Shown here one piece after another: positions 8,947-17,253 of a DNA stretch of 64,000 nt. The notes under the pieces were generated by a model. The model did no database searches. It was not told where the DNA came from and was given only the letters and a program-made list of their open reading frames with translations. This stretch comes from Dehalococcoidia bacterium (lineage in GTDB: Bacteria > Chloroflexota > Dehalococcoidia > GIF9 > UBA5629). The first letter of the stretch is position 1. Each line of letters starts with the position of its first letter. The stretch spans positions 434,001-498,000 of the forward strand of contig JBAZEK010000001.1 of NCBI GenBank assembly GCA_041653995.1, written 5' to 3'. Made by a program: the position numbers and the translations under genes.

Positions 8947-9756
8947 ATGAAGGTTGCTGTCATAGGTGGAGGCATCATGGGTGGAACGCTGGTCAAGTGC
9001 ATATTGCGCGCCCGGCTGGCGTCAAAGGGCGATATCGTTGTTAGCGATGTCTCCCATGATCGGCGGGAGCTGATGAAAAAGAGGTATGGTGTAGCAGTGA
9101 CTGATAATAACGCTGAAGCTGTAAATGGGGTTGATGCAGTTATTATGGCTGTTAAGCCGCAGGAACTGGCCGGGGTATTGAGCCGGCTATCGGGACACCT
9201 GGCATCGCAGCTTGTCATATCGATTGCAGCCGGCATCAGCCTGGAAACAATATCACAGATTTCGAAGCAAAGTGCGGTGGTACGCGCCATGCCCAATACG
9301 CCGGCCCAGGTCGGTAAAGGTATGACAGTCTGGACATCATCCGGCGAGCTGTCGTCGGAGAAACATGACATGGCCAGGCTGATACTGGCTTCGATGGGAG
9401 AAGAGATGTTTCTTAAGGATGAGAAATATCTGGACATGGCTACGGCCGTCAGCGGCAGCGGCCCGGCTTATGTGTTCCTTTTTATGGAAGCACTCATTGA
9501 TGCAGGAGTTCACATAGGCTTGACCAGGGATGTGGCGCAGAAGCTTGTAATCGAGACAGTCGCCGGTTCCGCCGAGGCGATGAAAAAAATGTGCAGGCAT
9601 CCTGCCGAGTTAAGAAACATGGTTACCTCGCCGGGGGGCACGACCGCCGAGGCTTTGCTACGCCTTGAAAGCGGGGGCATGCGTTCGCTTGTGATAAGCG
9701 CGGTCATAGACGCGTATGATAAAGCGCAGAGACTGGAAACAAAGAAGGCGGGATAG
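8947..9756 (+). CDS. proC: Pyrroline-5-carboxylate reductase
   Basis: Last step of proline biosynthesis: reduces 1-pyrroline-5-carboxylate to proline with NAD(P)H. The 269-residue protein has the N-terminal Rossmann motif GGGIMGG, the central MPNTPAQVGKG block and the C-terminal signature with SGSGPAY...D and SPGGTTAEAL. It is likely co-transcribed with yggS; the downstream gene is convergent. Confidence 0.96.
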   Translation: MKVAVIGGGIMGGTLVKCILRARLASKGDIVVSDVSHDRRELMKKRYGVAVTDNNAEAVNGVDAVIMAVKPQELAGVLSRLSGHLASQLVISIAAGISLETISQISKQSAVVRAMPNTPAQVGKGMTVWTSSGELSSEKHDMARLILASMGEEMFLKDEKYLDMATAVSGSGPAYVFLFMEALIDAGVHIGLTRDVAQKLVIETVAGSAEAMKKMCRHPAELRNMVTSPGGTTAEALLRLESGGMRSLVISAVIDAYDKAQRLETKKAG

Positions 9757-9774
9757 ATTATTCAGCCGGGCCGC

Positions 9775-10491
9775 CTAACCGGCCACAGGCTTTCGACAGT
9801 ACAGGACCGTGCTTTTGGGAAAGACGCGGTTCAGGCCGTTTTCCAGCCATTTTGTATAGCGGTGGCCATTGTAGATATCCCAGACCAGGAATTTGTAGTA
9901 CTGCGAAGGCACGAACGCTTTCTCATTCTTGAGCCCGAACAATCCTTTAGACCACCAGTAAATAGAATGCAGCGCATGTTTGTATCTTACTGCGAAGATA
10001 TTTAGGCCGTATTTCTTGAGTAGTTCCATGATCTCTGACTGCTTATATATCCTGATGTGTCCGCCGGGTGCATTGTGATAGTCATCCGATATCTTCCAGC
10101 AGACGGATTCAGCGAAATGCGATGGGACGCTGACCGCCAGGATACCGCCGGGCTTAAGCACGCGATAGAATTCCGATACTGCGACGAAATCATCAGGCAC
10201 ATGCTCTAGCACCTCTGAGCAGACTACTTTGTCAAACAGGCCGTCCTCGAAAGGCAGCCGGGTCACGCTGCCGGAGACGAGGTGCCAGATACCCACTGTC
10301 TCTTTCGCCTTGTCCATCTCGTGGAGCATAGTCCAGGCATGCTTGAGGCTGGCGGCATCAAGGTCGAACGCTACAGAGCGGCCTTTGTTAACTTTACACA
10401 CCTGCCAGATGTGACGTCCGTGGCCACAGCCGGCATCGAGTATGTTTTCATTGCCATTGATCTCGAGGAGATCAAGGTCTATGGTCAGCAT
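9775..10491 (-). CDS. Class I SAM-dependent methyltransferase
   Basis: A 238-residue protein with the SAM-binding motif I (ILDAGCGHGRH, about 17-27), an acidic residue ending beta-2 (FDLD) and the Methyltransf_11-type motif VCSEVLEHVPDD. The N-terminal Rossmann half is clear. The C-terminal part (about 150-238) is aromatic-rich, as in ubiquinone/menaquinone- or sugar-type methyltransferases. The acceptor is unknown. No Shine-Dalgarno is obvious before the ATG at 10491. The ferredoxin gene lies 35 bases upstream on the same strand. Confidence 0.82.
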   Translation of the reverse strand: MLTIDLDLLEINGNENILDAGCGHGRHIWQVCKVNKGRSVAFDLDAASLKHAWTMLHEMDKAKETVGIWHLVSGSVTRLPFEDGLFDKVVCSEVLEHVPDDFVAVSEFYRVLKPGGILAVSVPSHFAESVCWKISDDYHNAPGGHIRIYKQSEIMELLKKYGLNIFAVRYKHALHSIYWWSKGLFGLKNEKAFVPSQYYKFLVWDIYNGHRYTKWLENGLNRVFPKSTVLYCRKPVAG

Positions 10492-10526
10492 ATATAAAGG
10501 TTATTCCGAGTTATTAGAATTCAATC

Positions 10527-10787
10527 TTACTGTGGTGTCTTGCCGGGATGAAGTGCCTTCCACTTTTCCAGCAACTGGTCCTTCGACTCTTTATGGGCGG
10601 GATCGGGCACGCAACAGTCGACAGGGCATACTTCGGAGCACTTGGGTTTGTCGAACCAGCCGATGCACTCGGTGCATTTGGCGGGATCGATAATATAAAT
10701 GGTCTCGCCCTCTTTAATAGCCTCGTTCTTGCACTCCGCCTCACACGCACCGCAACTGATACAGTCATCGGTTATCTTGTAAGCCAT
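10527..10787 (-). CDS. 2[4Fe-4S] ferredoxin, Alvin (YfhL-like) type
   Basis: A small 86-residue electron carrier. The first cluster motif is CISCGACEAEC (Cys9, 12, 15, 19). The second is CTEC, then a short insertion (IGWFDKPK), then CSEVCPVDC, so the second and third cysteines are eight residues apart. This insertion plus a C-terminal helical tail is typical of Allochromatium-type ferredoxins with very low-potential clusters. A strong GGAGGTG ribosome site precedes the ATG. It could supply electrons to the NuoEFG-less complex encoded nearby, but nothing in the sequence proves that link. Confidence 0.92.
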   Translation of the reverse strand: MAYKITDDCISCGACEAECKNEAIKEGETIYIIDPAKCTECIGWFDKPKCSEVCPVDCCVPDPAHKESKDQLLEKWKALHPGKTPQ

Positions 10788-10872
10788 CCTTTCGGCACCT
10801 CCAATAGTGTATTAATAATGATATAAAAAAATTCCTTCAATATGCTACCAGATTTCGCTTTGATTGAATACC

Positions 10873-11352
10873 TCAGGACAGCAGCTTCTTCTTCAGGGCG
10901 GCGCTGACGTGCGCGGGCATCATATCGTCAAGGTTGCCGCCAAGATTGATTATCTCCTTTAACAAGCTTGAGCTGAGAAACTGGTAACGAAGATTTGCCA
11001 TAAAGCATACAAGCTCGATATCTGGCGCCAGCTTCTTGTTCATCAGCGCCATCTCAAATTCGCGCTCGAAATCCGAGCTGGCTCTCAGGCCCCTGACCAG
11101 CACCTGTGCTCCCGCTTTCCGGGCAAACTCCACCGTTATACCCGAGTAGGACGTCACCTGTACGTTCTTAAAGTCAACCACCGCTTTGCGGGCCAGGTCC
11201 ACCCTTTCCTCGGCGTTAAAGAGCAGCGATTTTAAAGGTATGTCATATACACCGATTATCAACTTCTCGAATATGGACGACGCCCTCTTCACGATATCGA
11301 GGTGACCGTTGGTTATGGGATCAAAGCTGCCCGGGTAGAACGCTGTAGTCAA
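10873..11352 (-). CDS. coaD: Phosphopantetheine adenylyltransferase
   Basis: Penultimate step of coenzyme A synthesis: adenylates 4'-phosphopantetheine with ATP. The 159-residue length is typical. The nucleotidyltransferase TxGH signature is seen in PGSFDPITNGH (His18), and an SSS-type loop (FLSSSLLKEI) in the C-terminal half replaces the more usual ISSTxVRE. It overlaps rsmD by four bases (ATGA), the standard rsmD-coaD arrangement. Confidence 0.96.
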   Translation of the reverse strand: MTTAFYPGSFDPITNGHLDIVKRASSIFEKLIIGVYDIPLKSLLFNAEERVDLARKAVVDFKNVQVTSYSGITVEFARKAGAQVLVRGLRASSDFEREFEMALMNKKLAPDIELVCFMANLRYQFLSSSLLKEIINLGGNLDDMMPAHVSAALKKKLLS

Positions 11353-11903
11353 GATGTGGCCTCCTTCTGGTATATTGAAATACAGGTATCACCATACCTT
11401 TTCTCTTTAATCTTCAACATGTCATCATACCTTGCTTCGAGAGCCGAGCGTGCCGCGTGAGACGTAGTAACCAGCGTTTCGCTCGATACCAGCCTGGATT
11501 TGCTTAACTGGGTCAGTAGATCACCCAGGCAGGTGTCGGCGTAGGGCGGGTCTAAAAACACCAGGTCGTATCCTGTTTCCAGGAAACTAATAGCTTTCAT
11601 CACCGGGCAACAGTATACATGAGCCCTGTCAATAAATCCCGTTTTTGTTAGGTTCTGCTTTATGACCTGGCAGCACCTGTTGTTCTGATCGACAAAATCG
11701 ACCCATCCCATCCCACGGCTCAGCGCTTCGAGACCCAGCGCACCACTGCCCGAGAAAAGATCAAGTCCTCTCTCCCATCCCGTTGACATAGCAGTCAGCA
11801 TGGAAAAAATGGCCTCACGTACCTTATCGGTGGTCGGCCTGACCAACAGGCCGGGAAGGGTTTTAATAATCTGGCCCCTGGCGGAGCCTCCAGTAATACG
11901 CAT
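11349..11903 (-). CDS. rsmD: 16S rRNA guanine-N2 methyltransferase RsmD
   Basis: Methylates G966 (E. coli numbering) of 16S rRNA in the 30S subunit with SAM. The 184-residue protein has the SAM site LDLFSGSGALGLEAL (about 48-62) and the N6/N2-methyltransferase motif DPPY at 118-121. The N-terminal sequence MRITGGxARG is characteristic of RsmD. It is the first gene of a two-gene operon with coaD. Confidence 0.95.
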   Translation of the reverse strand: MRITGGSARGQIIKTLPGLLVRPTTDKVREAIFSMLTAMSTGWERGLDLFSGSGALGLEALSRGMGWVDFVDQNNRCCQVIKQNLTKTGFIDRAHVYCCPVMKAISFLETGYDLVFLDPPYADTCLGDLLTQLSKSRLVSSETLVTTSHAARSALEARYDDMLKIKEKRYGDTCISIYQKEATS

Positions 11904-11960
11904 TTTGGCTGATGTTAAACGGCCGCGACCGATGAAATAATGGTAATCCGAGGCCTAATT

Positions 11961-11988
11961 ATAATACTGTACATCGTACGTAAGTCAA
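11961..11988 (-). promoter_or_regulatory. Promoter of rsmD-coaD
   Basis: On the minus strand a -35 TTGACT (rc at 11983-11988) is followed after 16 bases by TATTAT (rc at 11961-11966); an overlapping TATAAT would give 19 bases. It faces away from the nuo promoter, whose -35 lies only 27 bases to the right, so this 150-base gap is a compact divergent promoter region. Confidence 0.5.
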
Positions 11989-12015
11989 ACTCGGCAGGCA
12001 ACGGTTTACCGAACT

Positions 12016-12045
12016 TTGACATCGTTTTATGAATTGTAATATACT
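12016..12045 (+). promoter_or_regulatory. Promoter of the nuo operon
   Basis: A perfect -35 TTGACA (12016-12021) is followed after 18 bases by TATACT (12040-12045). Transcription would begin near 12052, giving a leader of about 27 bases that contains the AGAGGAGA ribosome site (12061-12068) for nuoA. No operator palindrome is evident. Confidence 0.65.
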
Positions 12046-12078
12046 ATCCAACGGTTTTTGAGAGGAGAACTTCACAAA

Positions 12079-12450
12079 GTGCTGGAACAGTACGGCTACG
12101 TCGGAATTCTACTCATAGTCGCCATTCTATTCACCATTACTATCCCTATGCTTCCGATGTTGTTGAAGAGGATAGGCCTCATCCCCAGCAAGAATAACCC
12201 TACCAAGATTCAGCAATATGAATGCGGTATGCAGACGGTAGGCAAGACGCGGGTACAGTATAACTTCCGATACTATTTCTTTGCAGTGCTATTCGTGCTA
12301 TTCGATATGCTGACCATTTTCCTCTATCCGTGGGCGGTTAATGTCAAAGATCTTGGAGCTGGCGGGCTTGTTGCGGTGGGTATAATACTGATTTTGCTGA
12401 CAGTCGGATATATATATGCCTGGCGCAAAGGGGCCCTGCAGTGGAAATAA
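12079..12450 (+). CDS. nuoA: NADH-quinone oxidoreductase subunit A
   Basis: Membrane subunit of complex I, 123 residues with three predicted helices; the conserved loop YECGM and the acidic F..DMLTIFLYPWA segment are present. The start is GTG at 12079, 10 bases after AGAGGAGA. A TTG at 12058 in the same frame is excluded because it lies upstream of that ribosome site. First gene of the nuo operon; nuoB begins 10 bases before its stop. Confidence 0.95.
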   Translation: MLEQYGYVGILLIVAILFTITIPMLPMLLKRIGLIPSKNNPTKIQQYECGMQTVGKTRVQYNFRYYFFAVLFVLFDMLTIFLYPWAVNVKDLGAGGLVAVGIILILLTVGYIYAWRKGALQWK

Positions 12451-13046
12451 TAAGACCTGATGTATCCACTCCTCAGGAAGCCGACCTGGCAGATGGCAAG
12501 CTCATCAACTCCTTCGTGGAAACCTGCACCAGCCAGTATCCGGATCCGGATAAATGGCTGGACGAGGAGATCCGTCGTAATGTACTGCTGACCACCGTGG
12601 ATGCTGCAGTCGCATGGGCAAGGCAACGCTCCATCTTCCCCTTAATTTTCGGAACGGCTTGCTGCGCATTTGAGATGATTGCGGCATCCGGTCCCCGCTT
12701 CGATCTATCCCGTTTCGGCATGGACATTATCCGCTTTTCGCCGCGCCAGGCAGATGTGATGCTCATAACAGGTACGATAACCTGGAAAATGGCTACAGCA
12801 GCCAGAATGATCTACGACCAGATGCCCGAACCCAAGTGGGTCATCGCAGTCGGCGCCTGCGCTATCAGCGGAGGCACCTTCAGGGAATCCTACAGTGTTG
12901 TCCCGGGCGTCAACCACATCATGCCCGTTGATGTATATGTGCCTGGCTGCCCGCCCAGACCGGAAGCCATGATCCATGGCATCAACAGGCTGCATGCCAA
13001 GATAGTCAAAGGGACTATAGACAATCCCAATTTGGCATTGAAGTAA
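12441..13046 (+). CDS. nuoB: NADH-quinone oxidoreductase subunit B
   Basis: Carries the terminal [4Fe-4S] cluster N2 that hands electrons to quinone. The four ligands are Cys74-Cys75 (GTACCAFEM), Cys140 (GACAISGG) and Cys170 (PGCPPRPE). It is 201 residues with a GTG start, overlapping nuoA by 10 bases. An N-terminal extension of about 50 residues before the conserved core is longer than in E. coli. With NuoC, D and I it forms the connecting module; no NADH-binding subunits are encoded here. Confidence 0.96.
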   Translation: MEIIRPDVSTPQEADLADGKLINSFVETCTSQYPDPDKWLDEEIRRNVLLTTVDAAVAWARQRSIFPLIFGTACCAFEMIAASGPRFDLSRFGMDIIRFSPRQADVMLITGTITWKMATAARMIYDQMPEPKWVIAVGACAISGGTFRESYSVVPGVNHIMPVDVYVPGCPPRPEAMIHGINRLHAKIVKGTIDNPNLALK

Positions 13047-13066
13047 GAGACAGGTAGTAGTATTAC

Positions 13067-13507
13067 ATGACAGTCGCCGTTAATACTGAAGAAACCGGTA
13101 AAAAGATAGAGGAAGCGATTCCGGGTTCCGTTGTTTCCAGCGATAAGGGATCGCTCACCGTCGACAGCAAAGCACTGGCACAGGTGTCTGAGTTCCTCAA
13201 GAATTCACCGGGATTGGAGTTTGATTACCTGACTGTTCTGACTGCTGTGGACTACCTCAACTATTTCGAGGTAATTTACCGGCTGGTCTCCCTGAGAAAT
13301 AACCAGAGTCTGATCTTGAAGACATGTGCCTATGGCAGGGAGAATCCTACAGTCCCATCGGTCACCGGTACATGGCGCGCGGCTTATTACCAGGAACGCG
13401 AGGTATTCGACTTATTGGGCATCAAGTTCGAGGGGCATCCCGACCTGAGAAGGCTTCTTCTCTGGGAGGGCTTCAACGGACATCCTCTGCGGAGGGATTA
13501 CCTGTAA
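13067..13507 (+). CDS. nuoC: NADH-quinone oxidoreductase subunit C
   Basis: Peripheral-arm 30-kDa-type subunit, 146 residues. The signature EREVFDLLGIKFEGHPDLRR near the C terminus is diagnostic. It is not fused to NuoD, unlike E. coli NuoCD. It lies 20 bases after nuoB and 1 base before nuoD. Confidence 0.95.
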   Translation: MTVAVNTEETGKKIEEAIPGSVVSSDKGSLTVDSKALAQVSEFLKNSPGLEFDYLTVLTAVDYLNYFEVIYRLVSLRNNQSLILKTCAYGRENPTVPSVTGTWRAAYYQEREVFDLLGIKFEGHPDLRRLLLWEGFNGHPLRRDYL

Positions 13508-13508
13508 A

Positions 13509-14615
13509 ATGCCTATCAAGACAGAGCAATTCTATCTGAATGTCGGCCCTCAGCATCCGTCCACGCACGGTGTTTTCCGTTTAAGGTTGTCTTTGGATGG
13601 CGAAGTGGTCACCGATGTCGAGCCCATAATTGGTTACCTGCACCGAGGAATAGAGAAGCTGGCCGAAAGCCGCACTTATACTCAGATTATTCCATTGACC
13701 GACAGGCTGGATTACCTGGCCTCGATGACGGACAACGTAGCTTACTGCCTGGCCGTGGAAAAATTGGCTGGAATCAAGGTCCCGGAGCGTGCCGAGTATA
13801 TCAGGGTGATTTTCTCCGAGCTGATGCGCATCTCCAGCCATATGATGGCCGTCGGCTTCTATATGAACGACTGCGGCGCCTTCTTCACTCCCGTGCTTTA
13901 CATGTGGCGTGAAAGAGAGAAGATCATAGACCTTTTCGATATGGTCTGCGGACAAAGGCTGCTGTATAACTATATGCGGGTAGGCGGAGTCAGCCAGGAT
14001 ATCCCGGACGAATTCCTTCCTGCGATTAAGAAGTTTGTGGCGGAAATGCCGCGATATATCGGGGAATACAATCAGCTGATCAAGCAGAATGAGATATTCT
14101 TAGCCCGCAGCAAGGGAGTGGGCATATTACCTAAGGAGACTGCCGTCAATATCGGCGCCAGCGGCCCGGTTCTGCGCGCCAGCGGCGTTAAATGGGACAT
14201 CCGCAAGATGGACCCCTATTCTATCTATGACAGGTTTGATTTTGAAGTGCCGACCGGCGACGTCGGTGATTGCTATGACAGGTACTGGGTACGCATACAG
14301 GAGATGACTCAGAGCCTGCGTATCATCGAACAGGCAATCAGTCAGATGCCGGCGAAAGGGCCGGTATGCGCGGATGTGCCCCAGTTTTTCAGGCCTCCGC
14401 CGGGTGAAACATACGGTTATATTGAAGCTCCCAAAGGCAATCTGGGTTTCTATATAGTAAGCGATGGATCGATAGCGCCGTACAGGCTGCATATTTATCC
14501 TCCTACATTGATTAACATTACAGCGCTGAAAGATATGATGATCGGGTGGAAAGTGGCCGATTTAATCATTATTTTCGGCAGCATGGATGTCGTTCTGGGA
14601 GAAATAGACCGCTGA
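13509..14615 (+). CDS. nuoD: NADH-quinone oxidoreductase subunit D
   Basis: 49-kDa-type subunit, 368 residues, related to the [NiFe]-hydrogenase large subunit and forming the quinone pocket with NuoB. The loop NVGPQHPSTHGVFRL near the N terminus contains the quinone-site histidine. The hydrogenase nickel-binding cysteines are absent, as in true NuoD. Its stop overlaps the nuoH start by one base (TGATG). Confidence 0.96.
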   Translation: MPIKTEQFYLNVGPQHPSTHGVFRLRLSLDGEVVTDVEPIIGYLHRGIEKLAESRTYTQIIPLTDRLDYLASMTDNVAYCLAVEKLAGIKVPERAEYIRVIFSELMRISSHMMAVGFYMNDCGAFFTPVLYMWREREKIIDLFDMVCGQRLLYNYMRVGGVSQDIPDEFLPAIKKFVAEMPRYIGEYNQLIKQNEIFLARSKGVGILPKETAVNIGASGPVLRASGVKWDIRKMDPYSIYDRFDFEVPTGDVGDCYDRYWVRIQEMTQSLRIIEQAISQMPAKGPVCADVPQFFRPPPGETYGYIEAPKGNLGFYIVSDGSIAPYRLHIYPPTLINITALKDMMIGWKVADLIIIFGSMDVVLGEIDR

Positions 14616-15727
14616 TGACACTGCTCGATCAGTTTCAACTAATACTTAAAACTGCCGGCTGGCCGGACTGGGCGGTTTACCTCACGCCGGCTATCGTGGG
14701 CGTACTTATCATAATTGTTTTTGTGCTCACCGTCGTCATCGTATTCATCTGGTGGGAACGACGACTGATAAGCCGGTTCCAGATCAGGCTGGGCCCCAAC
14801 CGCTGCGGTCCCGAAGGTATTCTTCAACCGATCGCTACTGCCGTCAAGATCCTTCTCAAAGAGGATATTGTGCCGGAGAAAGCAGATAAGCTGATACATT
14901 TTATTGCGCCCATCACTGTATTCGTACCTATACTGCTGATTTTTGCGGTTGTGCCGTTTGGGGATGGCGCTATCCTGGTAGACCTGAACGTGGGCATCAT
15001 CTATGTCATCGCTATCAGCTCGATATCGGTGATCGGCATTTTCATGGCCGCCTGGGGATCGGGTAACAAGTACTCCTATATATCCGGCATGCGCAGCATC
15101 GCCCAGATGGTTAGCTATGAGATACCGGTCGTGTTATCCATCGTCGGTATCGCCCTGGTGACAGGCTCTTTCTCAATGCTCAAGATTGTTGAGGCGCAGA
15201 GCATACCGTTTATATTGTTACAGCCGCTGGGATTCCTTATCTTCTTCCTCGGTTCCCTGGCGGAAATGAACAGGTCACCCTTCGACTTGTTGGAAGCTGA
15301 TTCCGAGATAGTCGCAGGCTACCATATCGAGTATTCAGGCATGAAATTTGCCATGTTCTATTTAGGTGAATACGGCGTGGCGCTGGCATACTCGGGCATC
15401 ATCACCACACTTTTCCTCAGCGGTTGGCAGGGCCCGCTGCTGCCGCCGGTCCTGTGGTTTATTATCAAGGTCATGCTGGTATTCAGCGCGATCATCTGGA
15501 TGCGAGCCACTCTACCCAGGCTGAGGGTCGACCAGTTGATGTCGTTTGCCTGGAAGTTCCTTCTGCCCATGGCGGTCATCAATCTGGTGATGGTTGCCAT
15601 AGAGGTGCTGGTATTGCCGGCGGGATTGCAATGGGTGATGGTTATACTGAACTTCGGACTGGCCGCTGTCCTCATCCTGCTCTGGTCCAAGCTATTTACC
15701 CTAGGAGGTGGCAGGGTTGAAGTTTGA
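14615..15727 (+). CDS. nuoH: NADH-quinone oxidoreductase subunit H
   Basis: Membrane subunit that connects the quinone chamber to the proton-pumping arm, about eight helices in 370 residues. Signatures WWERRLISRFQIRLGPNR and the acidic loop FDLLEADSEIVAGYHIEYSG are present. The ATG at 14615 overlaps the nuoD stop; an in-frame ATG 69 bases earlier lies inside nuoD and is rejected. Confidence 0.95.
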   Translation: MTLLDQFQLILKTAGWPDWAVYLTPAIVGVLIIIVFVLTVVIVFIWWERRLISRFQIRLGPNRCGPEGILQPIATAVKILLKEDIVPEKADKLIHFIAPITVFVPILLIFAVVPFGDGAILVDLNVGIIYVIAISSISVIGIFMAAWGSGNKYSYISGMRSIAQMVSYEIPVVLSIVGIALVTGSFSMLKIVEAQSIPFILLQPLGFLIFFLGSLAEMNRSPFDLLEADSEIVAGYHIEYSGMKFAMFYLGEYGVALAYSGIITTLFLSGWQGPLLPPVLWFIIKVMLVFSAIIWMRATLPRLRVDQLMSFAWKFLLPMAVINLVMVAIEVLVLPAGLQWVMVILNFGLAAVLILLWSKLFTLGGGRVEV

Positions 15728-16262
15728 GCGCTACGGCATCGGCATAGTTAAAGGGATGGCGTTAACCCTGAAGCACCTCTTCAGGGCGCCTATCACCGTT
15801 CAGTACCCTGATGAGAAACTGAGTATATCGCGCAGGACACGTGGAAATGAGCTGGTCTGGTTTCCGGAAAAATGTACCGGGTGCGGAACTTGTACCAAAG
15901 CCTGCCTGCAGGGCAATATCATACTGGTAACTCACCGGGGCGAGGAAAGTAAATTCATCGTTGATAAGTTCGAGCTCGATTCAGGCCGCTGCATATTCTG
16001 CGGGCTATGTGTGGAATCGTGTCCTTACAATGCGCTGGCCATGGGTCTGAACTATGAATGCGCCAAGTACAGTCGCAAAGACCTGGTCTTGAGCAAAGAG
16101 AAGCTGTCTGTCTCGAATGATCACCAGCCAAGCGCATATTTCAGGCCGCAGTTCGATGACCAGCTACCCGAGCAGAGCCTGCTGCTCTATAACCGCGAAA
16201 AGGGCGGTCAGAAACTGAATTTCCTGCCTTTGAGCAAACGAAAGAGGGGTTCCGGTGCTTGA
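15717..16262 (+). CDS. nuoI: NADH-quinone oxidoreductase subunit I
   Basis: Ferredoxin-like subunit carrying clusters N6a and N6b: CTGCGTCTKAC and CIFCGLCVESCP. In NuoEFG-less complexes this is a plausible docking point for ferredoxin. TTG at 15717 is chosen as the start because AGGAGG (15703-15708) is 8 bases upstream; the in-frame GTG at 15708 overlaps that site. Length 181 residues, with about 45 residues after the last cluster rich in charged residues. Overlaps nuoH by 11 bases and nuoJ by 8. Confidence 0.93.
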   Translation: MKFERYGIGIVKGMALTLKHLFRAPITVQYPDEKLSISRRTRGNELVWFPEKCTGCGTCTKACLQGNIILVTHRGEESKFIVDKFELDSGRCIFCGLCVESCPYNALAMGLNYECAKYSRKDLVLSKEKLSVSNDHQPSAYFRPQFDDQLPEQSLLLYNREKGGQKLNFLPLSKRKRGSGA

Positions 16263-16740
16263 GATAGTATTCGCCCTCCTGACAATTATAGCGGTGGCAT
16301 CGGCCGTAGCCGTGATCATGGTGCGCGATGTCTTTCGTGCTGCTCTGTGCCTTATACTGCTTTTCATGACAGTTGCAGGCGTTTACCTGCTGCTGCACGC
16401 GGATTTCCTGGCCATTGTACAGATACTTGTATATGTGGGGGCCATCTCTATTCTTATTATCGTTGCCGTCATGCTCACCAGGGACGCCAGGCAGGGGCCG
16501 CCACTGGGCAACCTGAAATACCCGGCAGCTATCGTGACGATACTGCTTCTGGGAGTTGTCGCTTTCGGGATTATCAATACTGCGTTCGTCATGCCGGACA
16601 TCGCACCCCTTCAGGAGACCATCAAGCCTCTTGGGAAGGCGCTCTTCGGGGATAGCGGTTACCTTCTGACCATGGAAATTGCGGTCGTGATGCTGTTGTC
16701 AGCAATACTCGGAGCAATCGCGGTGATCAGGGAGAAATGA
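16255..16740 (+). CDS. nuoJ: NADH-quinone oxidoreductase subunit J
   Basis: Membrane subunit of 161 residues with five predicted helices; the conserved helix-3 segment YVGAISILIIVAVML is clear. A GTG start follows AGAGGGG and overlaps nuoI by 8 bases. Overlaps nuoK by four bases (ATGA). Confidence 0.94.
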   Translation: MLEIVFALLTIIAVASAVAVIMVRDVFRAALCLILLFMTVAGVYLLLHADFLAIVQILVYVGAISILIIVAVMLTRDARQGPPLGNLKYPAAIVTILLLGVVAFGIINTAFVMPDIAPLQETIKPLGKALFGDSGYLLTMEIAVVMLLSAILGAIAVIREK

Positions 16741-17054
16741 TGTTTAGCGCAGGATTGGACCAGTACCTGATTCTATCGGCCGTGCTCTTCTGTATAGGTC
16801 TCTTCGGAGTCATCACGCAGCGGAACGTGATTAAGGTCATTATGTGTGTGGAAATCATGCTGAACGCCGTGAATATTGCTTTAATAGCCTTCTCGCAATA
16901 TATCACGCCGGTGACGTTGACCGGTCAGATTTTCGCCATCTTTGTCATGGTGGTAGCGGCTGCGGAAGTAGCTGTGGGGATCGCCATCATTTTCACTGTT
17001 TACAGGAACCGCGAAAGCGTGGATATCGAAAATTTCAATATCTTAAAATGGTAA
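16737..17054 (+). CDS. nuoK: NADH-quinone oxidoreductase subunit K
   Basis: Small membrane subunit, 105 residues with three helices, related to MnhC/MrpC. The conserved helix-2 glutamate region (VIKVIMCVEIMLNAVNIAL) and helix-3 glutamate (AAEVAVGIAI) needed for proton transfer are present. Two adjacent ATG codons (16737, 16740) are both possible starts. The gene between it and nuoL is not a standard nuo subunit. Confidence 0.95.
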   Translation: MMFSAGLDQYLILSAVLFCIGLFGVITQRNVIKVIMCVEIMLNAVNIALIAFSQYITPVTLTGQIFAIFVMVVAAAEVAVGIAIIFTVYRNRESVDIENFNILKW

Positions 17055-17058
17055 TGAT

Positions 17059-17253
17059 ATGTGGGTTCAAGTTAAAAGCGCACCAAATCTGATGATAGCC
17101 GAGATGTGGAAGGAATTCTTCGAAGGTGAAGGCATCCCCACCAGGCTGTTGCCCGATTCCGATAAGCTGGAGATCAGCGAGTCGGTCCCGTACAGGGTAT
17201 ACGTATCAAAGGAGCGGGTACATGTCGTCGAGGAGGTCTTAAGGAAACTATAA
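17059..17253 (+). CDS. Small DUF2007-like protein inside the nuo operon
   Basis: A 64-residue soluble protein between nuoK (4 bases upstream) and nuoL (overlap of one base, TAATG). The pattern VQVKSAPNLMIAEMWKEFFEGEGIPTRL, then a beta strand YRVYVSKERVHVVEEVL, resembles the DUF2007 fold (a small ferredoxin-like alpha/beta domain described as a putative signal-transducing protein). The tight spacing on both sides says it is translated with complex I. Function unknown: an accessory or assembly factor is possible. Confidence 0.75.
   Translation: MWVQVKSAPNLMIAEMWKEFFEGEGIPTRLLPDSDKLEISESVPYRVYVSKERVHVVEEVLRKL

Noticed and set aside
9756..9790. GC-rich inverted repeat after proC as a terminator
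   Set aside because: Stem is short (CCGG core) and no T run follows on either strand.
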